From Verrucomicrobiaceae bacterium (GTDB lineage Bacteria > Verrucomicrobiota > Verrucomicrobiia > Verrucomicrobiales > Akkermansiaceae), in the NCBI GenBank assembly GCA_027485995.1, contig JAIXPW010000085.1:1-52265 (forward strand): a stretch of 52,265 nt of DNA, given 5' to 3'. Below the pieces are notes generated by a model, which was given only the letters and a program-made list of their open reading frames with translations, made no database searches and had not been told where the DNA came from. The translations under genes and the position numbers were made by a program. Below, piece by piece: positions 1 through 8,274 of this stretch (position 1 is its first letter; every line of letters starts with the position of its first letter).

Positions 1-473
1 CCCTGCTCGGTGGAAAGCTGGAGGTCGCCATCGCGGGTGGAGATGCTGAGGAAGGGCACGACGCTTTCCGACTTCAGGATGCAGATGCCCTGGGTGAGGT
101 CGCCGTTGACCTCGATGTTGTCGATGAGCGAGATGCAGAGATCGCCGGACTTGATGTTCGGGTGGTTCGACTTCGCATAGAGCCGCTTGGCGATGTCGCA
201 GCCCTTTTCCAGCAAGCCGTCGGGACTGGTGAAGATGGCCTTGGCGTAGGCATTCATCTCGTGCTGGTCGAGCGACGAGTGATGGCTGAAGCGATGGCCG
301 GTGAGGCTCTTGAAGGGCTTCAGAAAGATGGCGGTGAGGGTTTCCTGGTCGGCTTCGTCGATGCGGAAGACCTCCTTCGAGGTCTGCAGCGGCTCATCGC
401 GTTGCGGGTGGCCGACCTTGGCGAGAACGAGCCCAGTGGCGGCGGCGGAGGTGAAACGGATCCTGACTGACAT
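1..473 (-). CDS. Nucleoid-associated protein, NdpA/YejK family (3' part missing)
   Basis: The first 157 residues read from an ATG at 473 and the frame runs off the window start, so the C-terminus is missing. The pattern matches the 37-kDa nucleoid-associated protein family (NdpA, PF04245): an N-terminal KVGHPQRDEPLQTSKEVF segment, then FLKPFKSLTGHRFSHH, then an AKAIFTSPDGLLEKGCDIAKRLY helix and KSNHPNIKSGDL, which resemble the Bacteroidetes-type members. Family members bind DNA in the nucleoid; their exact role is poorly defined. The gene stands alone, divergent from the gene at 741, with a 267-bp gap holding the promoters. The family call rests on remembered sequence pattern. Confidence 0.75.
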   Translation of the reverse strand, partial: MSVRIRFTSAAATGLVLAKVGHPQRDEPLQTSKEVFRIDEADQETLTAIFLKPFKSLTGHRFSHHSSLDQHEMNAYAKAIFTSPDGLLEKGCDIAKRLYAKSNHPNIKSGDLCISLIDNIEVNGDLTQGICILKSESVVPFLSISTRDGDLQLSTEQ

Positions 474-740
474 GCGGGGCCGCAACCTAGGGCGGGCATG
501 GGATTTGAAAACCACGAAATGCCGGAGCGGCGTGCAGGCCTGCTTCCTGTGCGCCAAGACGCCAGGTTCGCCAAGGAATTTTCCGAAGGGAGGCTTTGAA
601 ACTCATCCGGAATCTCCGCCTTCACCACTCACCAGAGTTCGATCCTGGCGTGCTTGGCGATCGAAACTCTTTCCGATGCTCACGTCGTCGCCGATTTGAC
701 CGATTGAAAGGTCCCGGGAACTGGATACGCTGAGAGGTCG

Positions 741-1181
741 ATGGAAGTCCCCCCGGCCAATCAAGAGGCGCAGAAACTGGTCGTGGCGGTCCGTCGGATC
801 AACGACCGCTGGATCGTGCGCGGGCAGTTGCGGGGGCATTCCAACGACTACCTGTTGCACCTCGAAGCCCGCGATCCCATCCGCCTGTTGCAATCCTGCC
901 AACTGGCCCTGGAGCTGGTTCGCCAACGCGTTCCGGGAGAGGACCCGAAGCCGCTTTTCTATGCCGGGCTGTTTGCCCTGGCCACGCGTCGGGAGATCGA
1001 TACCTACCTCGAAGACCACCTCTTCACCCGCGCGATCTGCCTGCTGCTGCATGGCGAGCCGGAGCCTCCGGTCTATCGCGACCTGCCTGCGGCCACCCGC
1101 CAGCTGGCTGATACGGTGAAATCGAAGATTCAGGAGGCAATCACTCGCATCTTTGAGAAACCGCCGCTCTGGCCTGCGTAG
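741..1181 (+). CDS. Hypothetical protein, 146 aa
   Basis: I do not recognise this protein. It has no signal peptide or membrane segment; it looks soluble, with mixed alpha/beta composition and Arg/Leu-rich helices (for example LLQSCQLALELVRQRV near residues 50-65). The start ATG follows an AGAGG ribosome-binding-like stretch at 6-10 bases. It lies 33 bp before the NIPSNAP gene on the same strand and could be cotranscribed with it. A long reading frame on the opposite strand covers the same region, but I consider that a shadow because this one has normal codon usage and a better start. Confidence 0.55.
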   Translation: MEVPPANQEAQKLVVAVRRINDRWIVRGQLRGHSNDYLLHLEARDPIRLLQSCQLALELVRQRVPGEDPKPLFYAGLFALATRREIDTYLEDHLFTRAICLLLHGEPEPPVYRDLPAATRQLADTVKSKIQEAITRIFEKPPLWPA

Positions 1182-1214
1182 GAACCGAGTCTTATCCTCC
1201 GACAACCGCTTTCC

Positions 1215-2000
1215 ATGATCCGCAAGACCCTCCACCGATTCATGACCCTCCTCGGACTTTCCCTCATGAGCTCCAGCGTGGTCTCGGCTGCGGAAGACAG
1301 CCGTCCGACCCGTTGCTACGAAATGCGGACCTACTTCGCTGCGGCCGGAAAGCTGGATGCGCTGCATGCCCGTTTCCGCGATCACACGACGAAGCTTTTC
1401 ACCAAACACGGCATGACCAACGTCGGCTACTGGGTGCCGAAGGACAATGCGGAGAACAAGCTGGTCTATCTGCTTTCCTATCCCGATCTGGCCGCACGCG
1501 AGGCCTCGTGGAAGGCCTTTCAGGATGACCCGGAATGGAAAGCCGCCAAGGACGCTTCCGAGGTGGATGGCAAGCTCGTTGAAAAGGTCGACAGCCGTTT
1601 TCTCTCGCTGACCGACTTTTCCCCGGAGCCAAAGGACGGCGCGGCGGAAGGCGCGCATGTCTTCGAGCTTCGGACCTACACCGCTTCTCCGGGCAACCTT
1701 CCGCTTTTGCTCGACCGTTTCCGTCAGCACACGCTCGGGCTTTTCAGCCGTCACGGCATGGAGCATTTCGCCTACTTCACGCCCGCCACTGGCCAGGCAG
1801 GCGAGAAGGATACCCTGATCTATCTCCTGAAGCACAAATCGGTCGAAGCCCAGAAGGCCTCGTTCGACGCCTTTCGGGCCGACCCGGAATGGGTGAAGGT
1901 GAAGGAGGATTCGGAAAAGGCCGGCGGAGGTTCGCTGACCATCCCGGATGGGGTGAAATCGGAGACCTTGACCGCCACGGATTATTCGCCGGTAAAGTGA
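1215..2000 (+). CDS. Secreted NIPSNAP-family protein with two domains
   Basis: 261 aa. A signal peptide covers about residues 1-26 (hydrophobic MTLLGLSLMSSSVVSA, cleavage near AEDS). Two NIPSNAP-like ferredoxin-fold repeats follow: the first starts at CYEMRTYFAAAGKLDALHARFRDHTTKLF with KHGMTNVGYW, the second at VFELRTYTASPGNLPLLLDRFRQHTLGLF with RHGMEHFAYF. Each ends with the DDPEWKAAKDASE or ADPEWVKVKEDSE motif. PVC bacteria often carry such exported NIPSNAP proteins (PF07978), and their role is unknown. No ribosome-binding site is obvious upstream. Confidence 0.88.
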   Translation: MIRKTLHRFMTLLGLSLMSSSVVSAAEDSRPTRCYEMRTYFAAAGKLDALHARFRDHTTKLFTKHGMTNVGYWVPKDNAENKLVYLLSYPDLAAREASWKAFQDDPEWKAAKDASEVDGKLVEKVDSRFLSLTDFSPEPKDGAAEGAHVFELRTYTASPGNLPLLLDRFRQHTLGLFSRHGMEHFAYFTPATGQAGEKDTLIYLLKHKSVEAQKASFDAFRADPEWVKVKEDSEKAGGGSLTIPDGVKSETLTATDYSPVK

Positions 2001-2190
2001 GTCTCCAGAGTGAGGTCCTCCCAATCAAAAATCCGAACTCAACCATCCTCAATCTTCAATCGGCCCATGAAGACGCCGACGACTGGATTGACGATTGATG
2101 AATGACGATTGTTGATTTGAGGGGCTTCAGGGCGCATCTCAAGTCGGCGAGGTGTCTGACTTCCCGCCTCAGTCCAAGGACCGATGCCAT

Positions 2191-3255
2191 TCATTTCCCT
2201 GTCACCGAAATCTTCCCATCCTCCCGGATGCACCAGCGCTCCGTTTCCAGCGTCACCTCGCATTCATAGCCGTCGTCCGTGACGCGCATCCCGGGAGCGG
2301 AAAGGGCCTTCTCCTCCGCGCTTACGCCGAGCTCTTCCAGCGACTTCGCCCAGCGTTGCCTGGCCTTGAAGAAATCCCGCTGGGCATGGTAGGCCCTCAA
2401 TAGAAACAAGCGGGCCGCTCTCCCAGGCTCAGGCTTCACCGCCACCTCCCCTTCCAGCTTCGTGAACTGAACCAGGCCCCACATTTCCGGCCGGTGCATG
2501 TCGATCACGCCCTGCGGCGACCAGACCCAGTTGAACTCCGGAGTCTTTGGCTTCTTGACGATCTTGCCGTCCACCACGTCGATCTGCCATTCGACCCGGG
2601 AAAAATTGATCCTCCATTGATCGCCATCCTTCGGAGCGGTCTCCACATGGCGCAGCTTCTGAAGCGATTTCCAGGGCATGGCGATCTCGACGCACCAACC
2701 CCGGTCCTGATCCGAAGGATTGTTGAGCGTGCCATCAAGTCTAACAGCGCTCCTCAAGCCGCTGATTTCCCACGCGTCCTCCGCCTTTCCCCCGTCCCTG
2801 TAGGGCTTCGGCAGAAAGAGATCCCAGGTGGTGTTCAGCGCGTTGACCTCGAACTCCCCATACTCATGCCGGTCGCCATCGGGATCGAGAAAGACCTCGA
2901 AGTCCGGATCGTTGAAAATGACCGAGTCGTGCTTCACCAAGGTCGCCCAAAGCTGCGGCTCCTCCATATCAGCCGCGATGTAGAGATTTTCCTGATCCCA
3001 CAGCATCTTCACCCGTGTCCGGAAAGCAGGCTTCGGTTTCAAGTCGCCCTCGATGTCCACGAAGTCCTTCGTCCAGGCCGCCCCCGACCATTCCTTTTCG
3101 TCCAGCCGACCATCGATCGTCACCGGCCCGCTGGCTTGGCGACAAAGATATGTCTCAGGCACAATGCCCGCCATCCGGCTCGTCCACGTCTCCAGATCGG
3201 GCGGGGCCGCCATCGCCGGGGAAATACAGGACGCCAACACCAGCAGCCGCTTCAT
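2191..3255 (-). CDS. Secreted carbohydrate-binding protein, CBM9-like
   Basis: 354 aa from the ATG at 3255; the open frame extends further upstream but lacks coding character, and this ATG gives a signal peptide (MKRLLVLASCISPAMA). The body matches the carbohydrate-binding family 9 domain (PF06452): VTIDGRLDEKEWSGAAW, then LWDQENLYIAADMEEPQLWA, then DPDFEVFLDPDGDRHEYGEFEVN and a late WRINFSRVEW. Such stand-alone CBM9 proteins are common in Verrucomicrobiota and are thought to bind polysaccharide outside the cell. It is divergent from the dehydrogenase gene at 3380, and the 124-bp gap between them should hold both promoters. A TCTAACAG octamer lies inside the gene at 2740. Confidence 0.85.
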   Translation of the reverse strand: MKRLLVLASCISPAMAAPPDLETWTSRMAGIVPETYLCRQASGPVTIDGRLDEKEWSGAAWTKDFVDIEGDLKPKPAFRTRVKMLWDQENLYIAADMEEPQLWATLVKHDSVIFNDPDFEVFLDPDGDRHEYGEFEVNALNTTWDLFLPKPYRDGGKAEDAWEISGLRSAVRLDGTLNNPSDQDRGWCVEIAMPWKSLQKLRHVETAPKDGDQWRINFSRVEWQIDVVDGKIVKKPKTPEFNWVWSPQGVIDMHRPEMWGLVQFTKLEGEVAVKPEPGRAARLFLLRAYHAQRDFFKARQRWAKSLEELGVSAEEKALSAPGMRVTDDGYECEVTLETERWCIREDGKISVTGK

Positions 3256-3312
3256 GCCCCAAACCAACCGTCCTTTCCCCCGCTTGGCAATCCCTCCCGG
3301 CATTTTCGCTGA

Positions 3313-3360
3313 AGGGATCATCCCTCGCCCGACGTATGCCAGCCGAGTTGTCGGACAACT
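3313..3360. promoter_or_regulatory. Two small palindromes in a divergent promoter region
   Basis: The gap between the divergent starts at 3255 and 3380 holds AGGGAT-C-ATCCCT (3313-3325) and AGTTGT-CGG-ACAACT (3346-3360). Both are short perfect inverted repeats of the kind bound by dimeric regulators. They could equally be chance; no regulator is assigned. Confidence 0.25.
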
Positions 3361-3379
3361 TTCAGAAACCCTCTCCGCC

Positions 3380-5971
3380 ATGCCCTTTCCCACCTCCGGA
3401 CGCCTGTCCCTCCTCGCCCTCGCGATGAGCTCCGCCTTCGTCAAGGCCGACCCGACCCCGACCACCGGCCCGCTCGGCCAGGTCGCCGCCCTCACGGCAG
3501 CGGAGGAGCTGAAAACCATTCACCTGCCGGAAGGCTACAAGCTCGAACTCGTCCTCGACGACGAACAGATCAAGGAACCGGTCCTCTGCGTCTTCGATGG
3601 CAACGGCCGCATGTATGTCGCCGAAATGAGGACCTACATGCAGGACATCGATGGCCGCAACGAATTCAACCCCACCAGCCGGATCTCGCGCCACGAAAGC
3701 ACCAAAGGCAATGGAGTCTTCGACAAGCACAGCGTCTATCTCGACAACCTCATCCTGCCGCGAATGGTCCTGCCGCTCGACGATCGCGTGCTGGTGAACG
3801 TCACCAACACCAGCGACATCAGCATTCATCGCGACTCCGATGGCGACGGAAAGTCCGACACCGCCGCCAAATGGTTCGACGGCGGCCCGCGCGGCGGAAA
3901 CCTCGAACACCAGCCCAGCGGCCTGGTCTGGGGGCTCGATAACTGGATCTACACCACCTACAACAACTACCGCCTGCGCTGGAATGGCACGGCCGAACCC
4001 CTGCGCGAAGCCACCGCCGGAAATGGCGGTCAGTGGGGGCTGGCTCAGGATGATTTCGGAAAAATGTGGTGGTCCAACGCCGGCGGTGAAAAGGGCATCT
4101 GGAACTTCCAGGTGCCGATCGTTTACGCCGCCATCAATGCCCCCAGCCAAAAGCCCGCTGACTTTGACACGGTCTGGCCGCTCGTCGCGCTCGGCGATTT
4201 TCAGGGCGGACCCATGCGTTTCAGATCCCCCGAAGACAAGGCGCTGAATCATTTCACGGCTTCGTGTGGCCAGACCGTCTTCCGGGGCGACCGCCTGCCT
4301 GAAGAACTTCGTGGAAATGTCTTCCTGCCCGAACCCGTCGGCCGCCTGATCCGTCGCGCCACCGTCAAGGTCGAGGACGGCGTCACCAAGGTCGAAAACC
4401 CCCACGGCCAGAGCGAATTCATCCGCAGCACCGATCCGAATTTCCGCCCGATGAACATGACGACCGGACCGGACGGCTGCCTCTACATCGTCGACATGTA
4501 TCGCGGCATCATCCAGGAAGGCAACTGGACCAAGGAAGGCAGCTTCCTGCGCGAACGCCTCAAGGAAAACGGCATGCAGAACGTCGTCGGCCACGGCCGC
4601 ATCTGGCGAGTCGTCCACAAGGATTTCAAACCCGGCCCCCAGCCGAAAATGCTCCAGGAAACTCCGGCCCAATGGGTGAAACACCTCGCCCATCCCAACG
4701 GCTGGTGGCGCGACACCGCCCAGCGGATGCTCATCGTGAAGGGCGATCAGTCCGTGGTCCCAGCTCTAACAGAAATGGCGCGGCGCGACGCCAATCCCCT
4801 CGCCCGCATCCACGCCCTCTGGACCCTCGAAGGCCTCGGTGCCCTCACCCCGGAACTCGTTCAGGAAAAACTCGGCGACCCCGATCCCCAGCAACGCTGC
4901 CAGGCCATCCGCGCAGCTGAGTCACTCCTAAAGAAACCCGGCGGAAATCCGACCCTCCAGGCAAAGATCAACGCTTTGGAGTCCGACAAGGACCCCAACG
5001 TCCAGCTCCAGGTCGTCATGACCCGACGCCTCCTCAATTGGCCGGACTGGAAGGCCAAAGCCCAGGCCCTCGTGGCCAGCAGCACTTCCGTCGGCATCCG
5101 TGAGATCGGCACCAAGCTCCTCGCCGAGCCTCCGAAGCTCGCCAATGGCGATTTCACCAAGGACCAGAAAGCCTCCCTCGCCCGCGGCCAGGAGATCTTC
5201 ACCTCGGTCTGCTTCGCCTGCCATGGCTTCGATGGCAAGGGCATGCCGATGGCTGGAAATGAAAGCCAGACCCTCGCCCCGCCGCTTGCAGGGTCCGCGA
5301 CCGTGCGCCGTGGCGATTCGGTCATGCGCGTTCTTCTTCACGGCCTCGCCGGTCCGATCAAGGGCAAGACCTACGAGTCCCAGATGATGCCCATGGCCAC
5401 CAACTCCGACCAGTGGATCGCCGACATCGCCGGCTACGTGCGGAATGCCTTTGGCAATCAAGGCCCCATCCCCACCGCCGCCGAAGTCAAGTCCCTCCGG
5501 GCCGCCAACGCCACGCGCAAGGAACCCTGGACCATCGCCGAACTCGAAAGCCTCCTCCCCAAACTCGTCGACAGCCAGAGCACCTGGAAACTGACCTCGA
5601 ACTTCAACGAAACCGCCCTGCCGCTGGCCCTCGACCACAACGACGCCACCCGCTGGAGCACCAACAAGGAGCAGTCGCCGGGCATGTGGATGACCCTCGA
5701 GCTGCCTGCGGTCGAACTTGTCCAAGGCATCGTCCTCGATTCCGGAAAGTCCCGCAACGACTACCCCCGCACCAGCAAGGTCGAACTCTCCGAAGACGGA
5801 AATACCTGGTCCACAGCCCTGGCCCAAGGCACCGGCACCTCACCCGTCACCGAGCTTCATTTCCCTCCCGCCCCCGCCCGCTTCATCCGAGTCACCCAGA
5901 CCGGCTCCGCCCCCGGGCTCTACTGGAGCATCCACGAACTCAAGATCCTCGTGCCGCCGCAGAAGCGCTAA
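3380..5971 (+). CDS. PVC-type heme-binding CxxCH dehydrogenase with discoidin-like C-terminus
   Basis: 863 aa. ATG 3380 is chosen because it gives a signal peptide (MPFPTSGRLSLLALAMSSAFVKA); the open frame upstream overlaps the divergent gene. Order: an N-terminal beta-propeller dehydrogenase domain (LPEGYKLELVLDDEQIKEPVLCVFDGNGRMYVAE near residue 55, DGCLYIVDMYRGIIQEGNW near 370), then HEAT-like repeats about 430-580, then a mono-heme cytochrome c domain with CFACHG near residue 611 and a likely Met ligand downstream (MMPMA), then an F5/8 type C (discoidin) domain from about 735. This architecture is characteristic of Planctomycetes and Verrucomicrobia and is presumed to oxidise a sugar or alcohol in the periplasm. 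Substrate unknown. Confidence 0.9.
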   Translation: MPFPTSGRLSLLALAMSSAFVKADPTPTTGPLGQVAALTAAEELKTIHLPEGYKLELVLDDEQIKEPVLCVFDGNGRMYVAEMRTYMQDIDGRNEFNPTSRISRHESTKGNGVFDKHSVYLDNLILPRMVLPLDDRVLVNVTNTSDISIHRDSDGDGKSDTAAKWFDGGPRGGNLEHQPSGLVWGLDNWIYTTYNNYRLRWNGTAEPLREATAGNGGQWGLAQDDFGKMWWSNAGGEKGIWNFQVPIVYAAINAPSQKPADFDTVWPLVALGDFQGGPMRFRSPEDKALNHFTASCGQTVFRGDRLPEELRGNVFLPEPVGRLIRRATVKVEDGVTKVENPHGQSEFIRSTDPNFRPMNMTTGPDGCLYIVDMYRGIIQEGNWTKEGSFLRERLKENGMQNVVGHGRIWRVVHKDFKPGPQPKMLQETPAQWVKHLAHPNGWWRDTAQRMLIVKGDQSVVPALTEMARRDANPLARIHALWTLEGLGALTPELVQEKLGDPDPQQRCQAIRAAESLLKKPGGNPTLQAKINALESDKDPNVQLQVVMTRRLLNWPDWKAKAQALVASSTSVGIREIGTKLLAEPPKLANGDFTKDQKASLARGQEIFTSVCFACHGFDGKGMPMAGNESQTLAPPLAGSATVRRGDSVMRVLLHGLAGPIKGKTYESQMMPMATNSDQWIADIAGYVRNAFGNQGPIPTAAEVKSLRAANATRKEPWTIAELESLLPKLVDSQSTWKLTSNFNETALPLALDHNDATRWSTNKEQSPGMWMTLELPAVELVQGIVLDSGKSRNDYPRTSKVELSEDGNTWSTALAQGTGTSPVTELHFPPAPARFIRVTQTGSAPGLYWSIHELKILVPPQKR

Positions 5972-6093
5972 GTTCCAAGAAGGGTAAGCACTGAATTCTA
6001 AGCTCTAAATTCCAAACGAAGAGAAACTTCCTTCCATGTCTCTTCCTCTTCCTCTTCCTTGAAACTGAACACTGAAAACTGAACACTTCTTCA

Positions 6094-6882
6094 ATGCGCA
6101 AACTCGTCGCCGCTCTCATCTCCATCCCGATCGTGGCGTTGATCATCGGCCTGACCATCACCGCCGTCCGCCTTGCCAAGCCCCAACAGGCTCCTGCGCC
6201 GGTGCAGGTTGTGACACCATCGCCCGAAGCTGCGATCCCCTCCCAGCCGGACTACACCGAGGCAACCGCCTCGCCCGATGGCATCGGCAAGTTCTTCCAT
6301 GGCCGGGAAATTGCCCACGTCATGGGACATCCGGCGATCGGCTGGCTGGAGCGCGACAACCGCGAGCAGGAGGAAGCTCCCACCAAGGCCCTCGCCCTGA
6401 TGAACCTGAAGCCGGACGCCGTCGTCGCCGACATCGGAGCAGGTTCGGGCTACTACAGCTTTCGTATTTCACCGATGGTTCCCCAGGGCAGGGTCGTCGC
6501 GATCGACATCCAGCCGGAGATGCTCGATTTCCTGAAGAAGAAGTCCGCCGAACTCGCCATCAACAACGTCGAGCCCCACCTCGGCGCAATCGATGACCTG
6601 AAGCTCCCAGCGAACTCACTGGACGGCGCCCTGATGGTCGATGCCTACCACGAGTTCGATCACCCGAAGGAAATGCTCGCCTCGCTCTTCAAGGCCCTCA
6701 AGCCCGGCGGACAGATCTATCTTCTGGAGTTCCGCGGCGAGGACCCGAAGGTCCCGATCAAGAAACTTCACAAGATGACCGAAGCCCAGGCCCGATTGGA
6801 ATTCGAGGGTGCCGGCTTCAAGTTCGTCCGCAACGACCCATCTCTGCCGTGGCAGCACTTCCTCGTGTTCACCCGGCCATGA
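6094..6882 (+). CDS. Membrane-anchored class I SAM-dependent methyltransferase
   Basis: 262 aa. One N-terminal membrane segment or uncleaved signal (residues 4-28, VAALISIPIVALIIGLTITAV) precedes a Rossmann methyltransferase. The SAM-binding motif I is VVADIGAGSGYYS near residue 110, followed by VVAIDIQPEMLDFLKKK and the post-motif LKPGGQIYLLEFRGED. The FFHGREIAHVMGHPAIGWLER segment before the fold is typical of a periplasm-facing family found in PVC and Bacteroidetes. Substrate unknown. It lies 122 bp after the dehydrogenase gene, behind a T/C-rich text-like repeat that is shared with 48.5 kb. Confidence 0.82.
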   Translation: MRKLVAALISIPIVALIIGLTITAVRLAKPQQAPAPVQVVTPSPEAAIPSQPDYTEATASPDGIGKFFHGREIAHVMGHPAIGWLERDNREQEEAPTKALALMNLKPDAVVADIGAGSGYYSFRISPMVPQGRVVAIDIQPEMLDFLKKKSAELAINNVEPHLGAIDDLKLPANSLDGALMVDAYHEFDHPKEMLASLFKALKPGGQIYLLEFRGEDPKVPIKKLHKMTEAQARLEFEGAGFKFVRNDPSLPWQHFLVFTRP

Positions 6883-6931
6883 TGATAGGTGGGATCAACA
6901 TTGACCTGCGAGTAAACCGAGAATACTTTAA

Positions 6932-7147
6932 ATGGAGATGATGATCGTTGCTGAATGGACCGGCTTCAAGAACGTGAACGTCCCGGCGTTCATTGCCTGC
7001 TTCACGATTGTTGGACTGATCGCGGTGCTTGGTGTTTATTGGTTGAGAAAACCAGAAACGAAGCAGAAAGGAATCTTGTTACTGGCCATGATCATTGTCC
7101 CCACCGCCATGTCCGCCTTGGCATTGATCCTTCGACTGCTCGTTTGA
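6932..7147 (+). CDS. Small membrane protein, 71 aa
   Basis: Two predicted membrane helices (about residues 18-38, FIACFTIVGLIAVLGVYWL, and 47-70, ILLLAMIIVPTAMSALALIL) joined by a short basic loop RKPETKQKG. No recognised family. The Met at residue 3 is an alternative start. Its 3' part overlaps, on the opposite strand, the abnormal tail of the PIN-domain remnant, which suggests that this gene sits at the edge of a rearrangement. Base composition is lower in GC than the neighbours. Confidence 0.5.
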   Translation: MEMMIVAEWTGFKNVNVPAFIACFTIVGLIAVLGVYWLRKPETKQKGILLLAMIIVPTAMSALALILRLLV

Positions 7148-7429
7148 GAATTCGGCGTTCAGCAAACGAGGCACTCTTTCCCGATCAAGGATTGTTGAAA
7201 GTCTCTCCACCGTCCCTCGTCCGCTCACCGAGCAAACGGCCAGCCAACCGACCGACCTCGCTTTGAGGAGGAGATCGAGCGCCCGCTGCTCCCCGATGCG
7301 CTGGAGTTCATTCCAAACCGCCTCTGGAACAGCTACTTTTCCCCAGCGGATCTTCAGCCAGTCCAACCAGCCAAGAATCGCGAGGGCAGAAAGCGCTGAT
7401 GTATCACTGACAATCCGCAAGCGAGGCAT
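7079..7429 (-). pseudogene. PIN-domain toxin (DUF3368-like), C-terminally truncated
   Basis: The N-terminal 90 residues look like a DUF3368 PIN-domain toxin: MPRLRIVSDTSALSALAILGWLDWLK carries the first catalytic Asp (VSDTS), and VAVPEAVWNELQRIG carries the conserved Glu. The usual C-terminal half, with the remaining acidic residues and the LLIDERKGR-type motif, is absent. Instead the frame ends in a low-complexity tail (QCQGGHGGGDNDHGQ) that is antisense to the small membrane gene at 6932. PIN enzymes need these acids to bind Mg2+, so the toxin is probably dead. The start overlaps the antitoxin gene by 26 bp, the usual TA layout. Confidence 0.7.
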
Positions 7430-7658
7430 CTTCTTCGATCATTTCACGACTGATCTGACGCGGAATCTGTCGCTGTCCCAGCTCATTCCAGAAGCTCAGA
7501 CGGGAAATCCCCAGCCATTCGGCAGCACGACCGCTGTTGATCTTCCAGTCGGCATACAGACCACAGACAAGATCCGTCAAAAGCTCCCGCTGAAGATCCG
7601 ACTCGCCGGAAGGCAGCCTCGCCACAATGTCATCTGGGATCTCGACCACCAAACGCAT
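7404..7658 (-). CDS. UPF0175-family antitoxin
   Basis: 84 aa. It matches UPF0175 (PF03683): an N-terminal MRLVVEIPDDIVARLP strand region, an acidic helix RELLTDLVCGLYADWKINSGRAAEWLGISRLSFWNEL that forms the helix-turn-helix-like core, and a C-terminal acidic tail. These proteins are the antitoxin partners of DUF3368 PIN toxins, and the remnant of such a toxin follows at once with a 26-bp overlap. With the toxin broken, this is likely an orphan antitoxin. Confidence 0.8.
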   Translation of the reverse strand: MRLVVEIPDDIVARLPSGESDLQRELLTDLVCGLYADWKINSGRAAEWLGISRLSFWNELGQRQIPRQISREMIEEDASLADCQ

Positions 7659-7768
7659 GACGGGATTCTAGCTCAATACCAGCCTTCCAGCAATCCAGAA
7701 GCATTCCGCCAGATCATCCTTCCATTCTCAGCCATTCATGCCGATCATGGAAGGAATCTGCTTCCTCC

Positions 7769-8191
7769 ATGAAACCCTGGATCTCCTTCGCCATCCTTTC
7801 CATGTGCTTCGCGGGCATGACCTCCGTGATTGCCAAGAAGGGACTGGTCGGAATCTCAGGCGAGGCGGGGCTGACCGTCCGGACCTTGTTCGTGGTGGTC
7901 TTTGTGCTGCTCTTCGCTGTTCTCCAAGTGCCGATGAAATCCCTGAAGGACCTCACACAGGAAAACTACCTCTGGCTTGGCCTTTCCGGGCTCACCACCG
8001 CTGGCTCGTGGATCTTCTACTACAAGGCACTCAAGGACGGCGAGGTTTCCACCATCGCGCTGATCGACAAGGGCAGCATCCTCATCTCCATCCTTCTCGC
8101 CTGCTTCATCCTGAAAGAGCAGATCACCGCCCGAATGCTCCTCGGTGGGGCCATGATGCTCGGCGGCCTGGCCGTCATCGCCACCAAGTAG
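7769..8191 (+). CDS. EamA-like small multidrug/metabolite transporter
   Basis: 140 aa with about five membrane helices, one EamA (DMT superfamily) unit rather than the usual ten-helix duplication. The start MKPWISFAILSMCFAGMTSVIAKKGLVGI and the pattern WLGLSGLTTAGSWIFYYKALKDGEVSTIALIDKGSILISILLACFILKEQITARMLLGG are the classic EamA half (DKGS, LKEQ motifs). Such single-unit proteins work as dimers. Substrate unknown. The gene stands alone. Confidence 0.88.
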   Translation: MKPWISFAILSMCFAGMTSVIAKKGLVGISGEAGLTVRTLFVVVFVLLFAVLQVPMKSLKDLTQENYLWLGLSGLTTAGSWIFYYKALKDGEVSTIALIDKGSILISILLACFILKEQITARMLLGGAMMLGGLAVIATK

Positions 8192-8214
8192 GCTGCCGAA
8201 TCCCTGGCAAGCCC

Positions 8215-8251
8215 CAAAAAAAGCCCCCGCCGGAAGATCCGACGGAGGCTT
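8215..8251 (-). terminator. Rho-independent terminator of the ThuA gene
   Basis: On the minus strand AAGCCTCCGTCG pairs with CGGCGGGGGCTT across a 7-nt loop and is followed by a run of seven T. It lies 24 bp after the stop of the ThuA gene. It is also placed to stop readthrough from the EamA gene, although the T-run is on the ThuA side only. Confidence 0.85.
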
Positions 8252-8274
8252 GGAAAATCAGGAACTCGTGAGGC

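Noticed and set aside
603..2024. A 473-codon open frame on the minus strand
   Set aside because: It is antisense to the NIPSNAP gene and the upstream gene, has no recognisable domain, and is a shadow of high-GC coding DNA.
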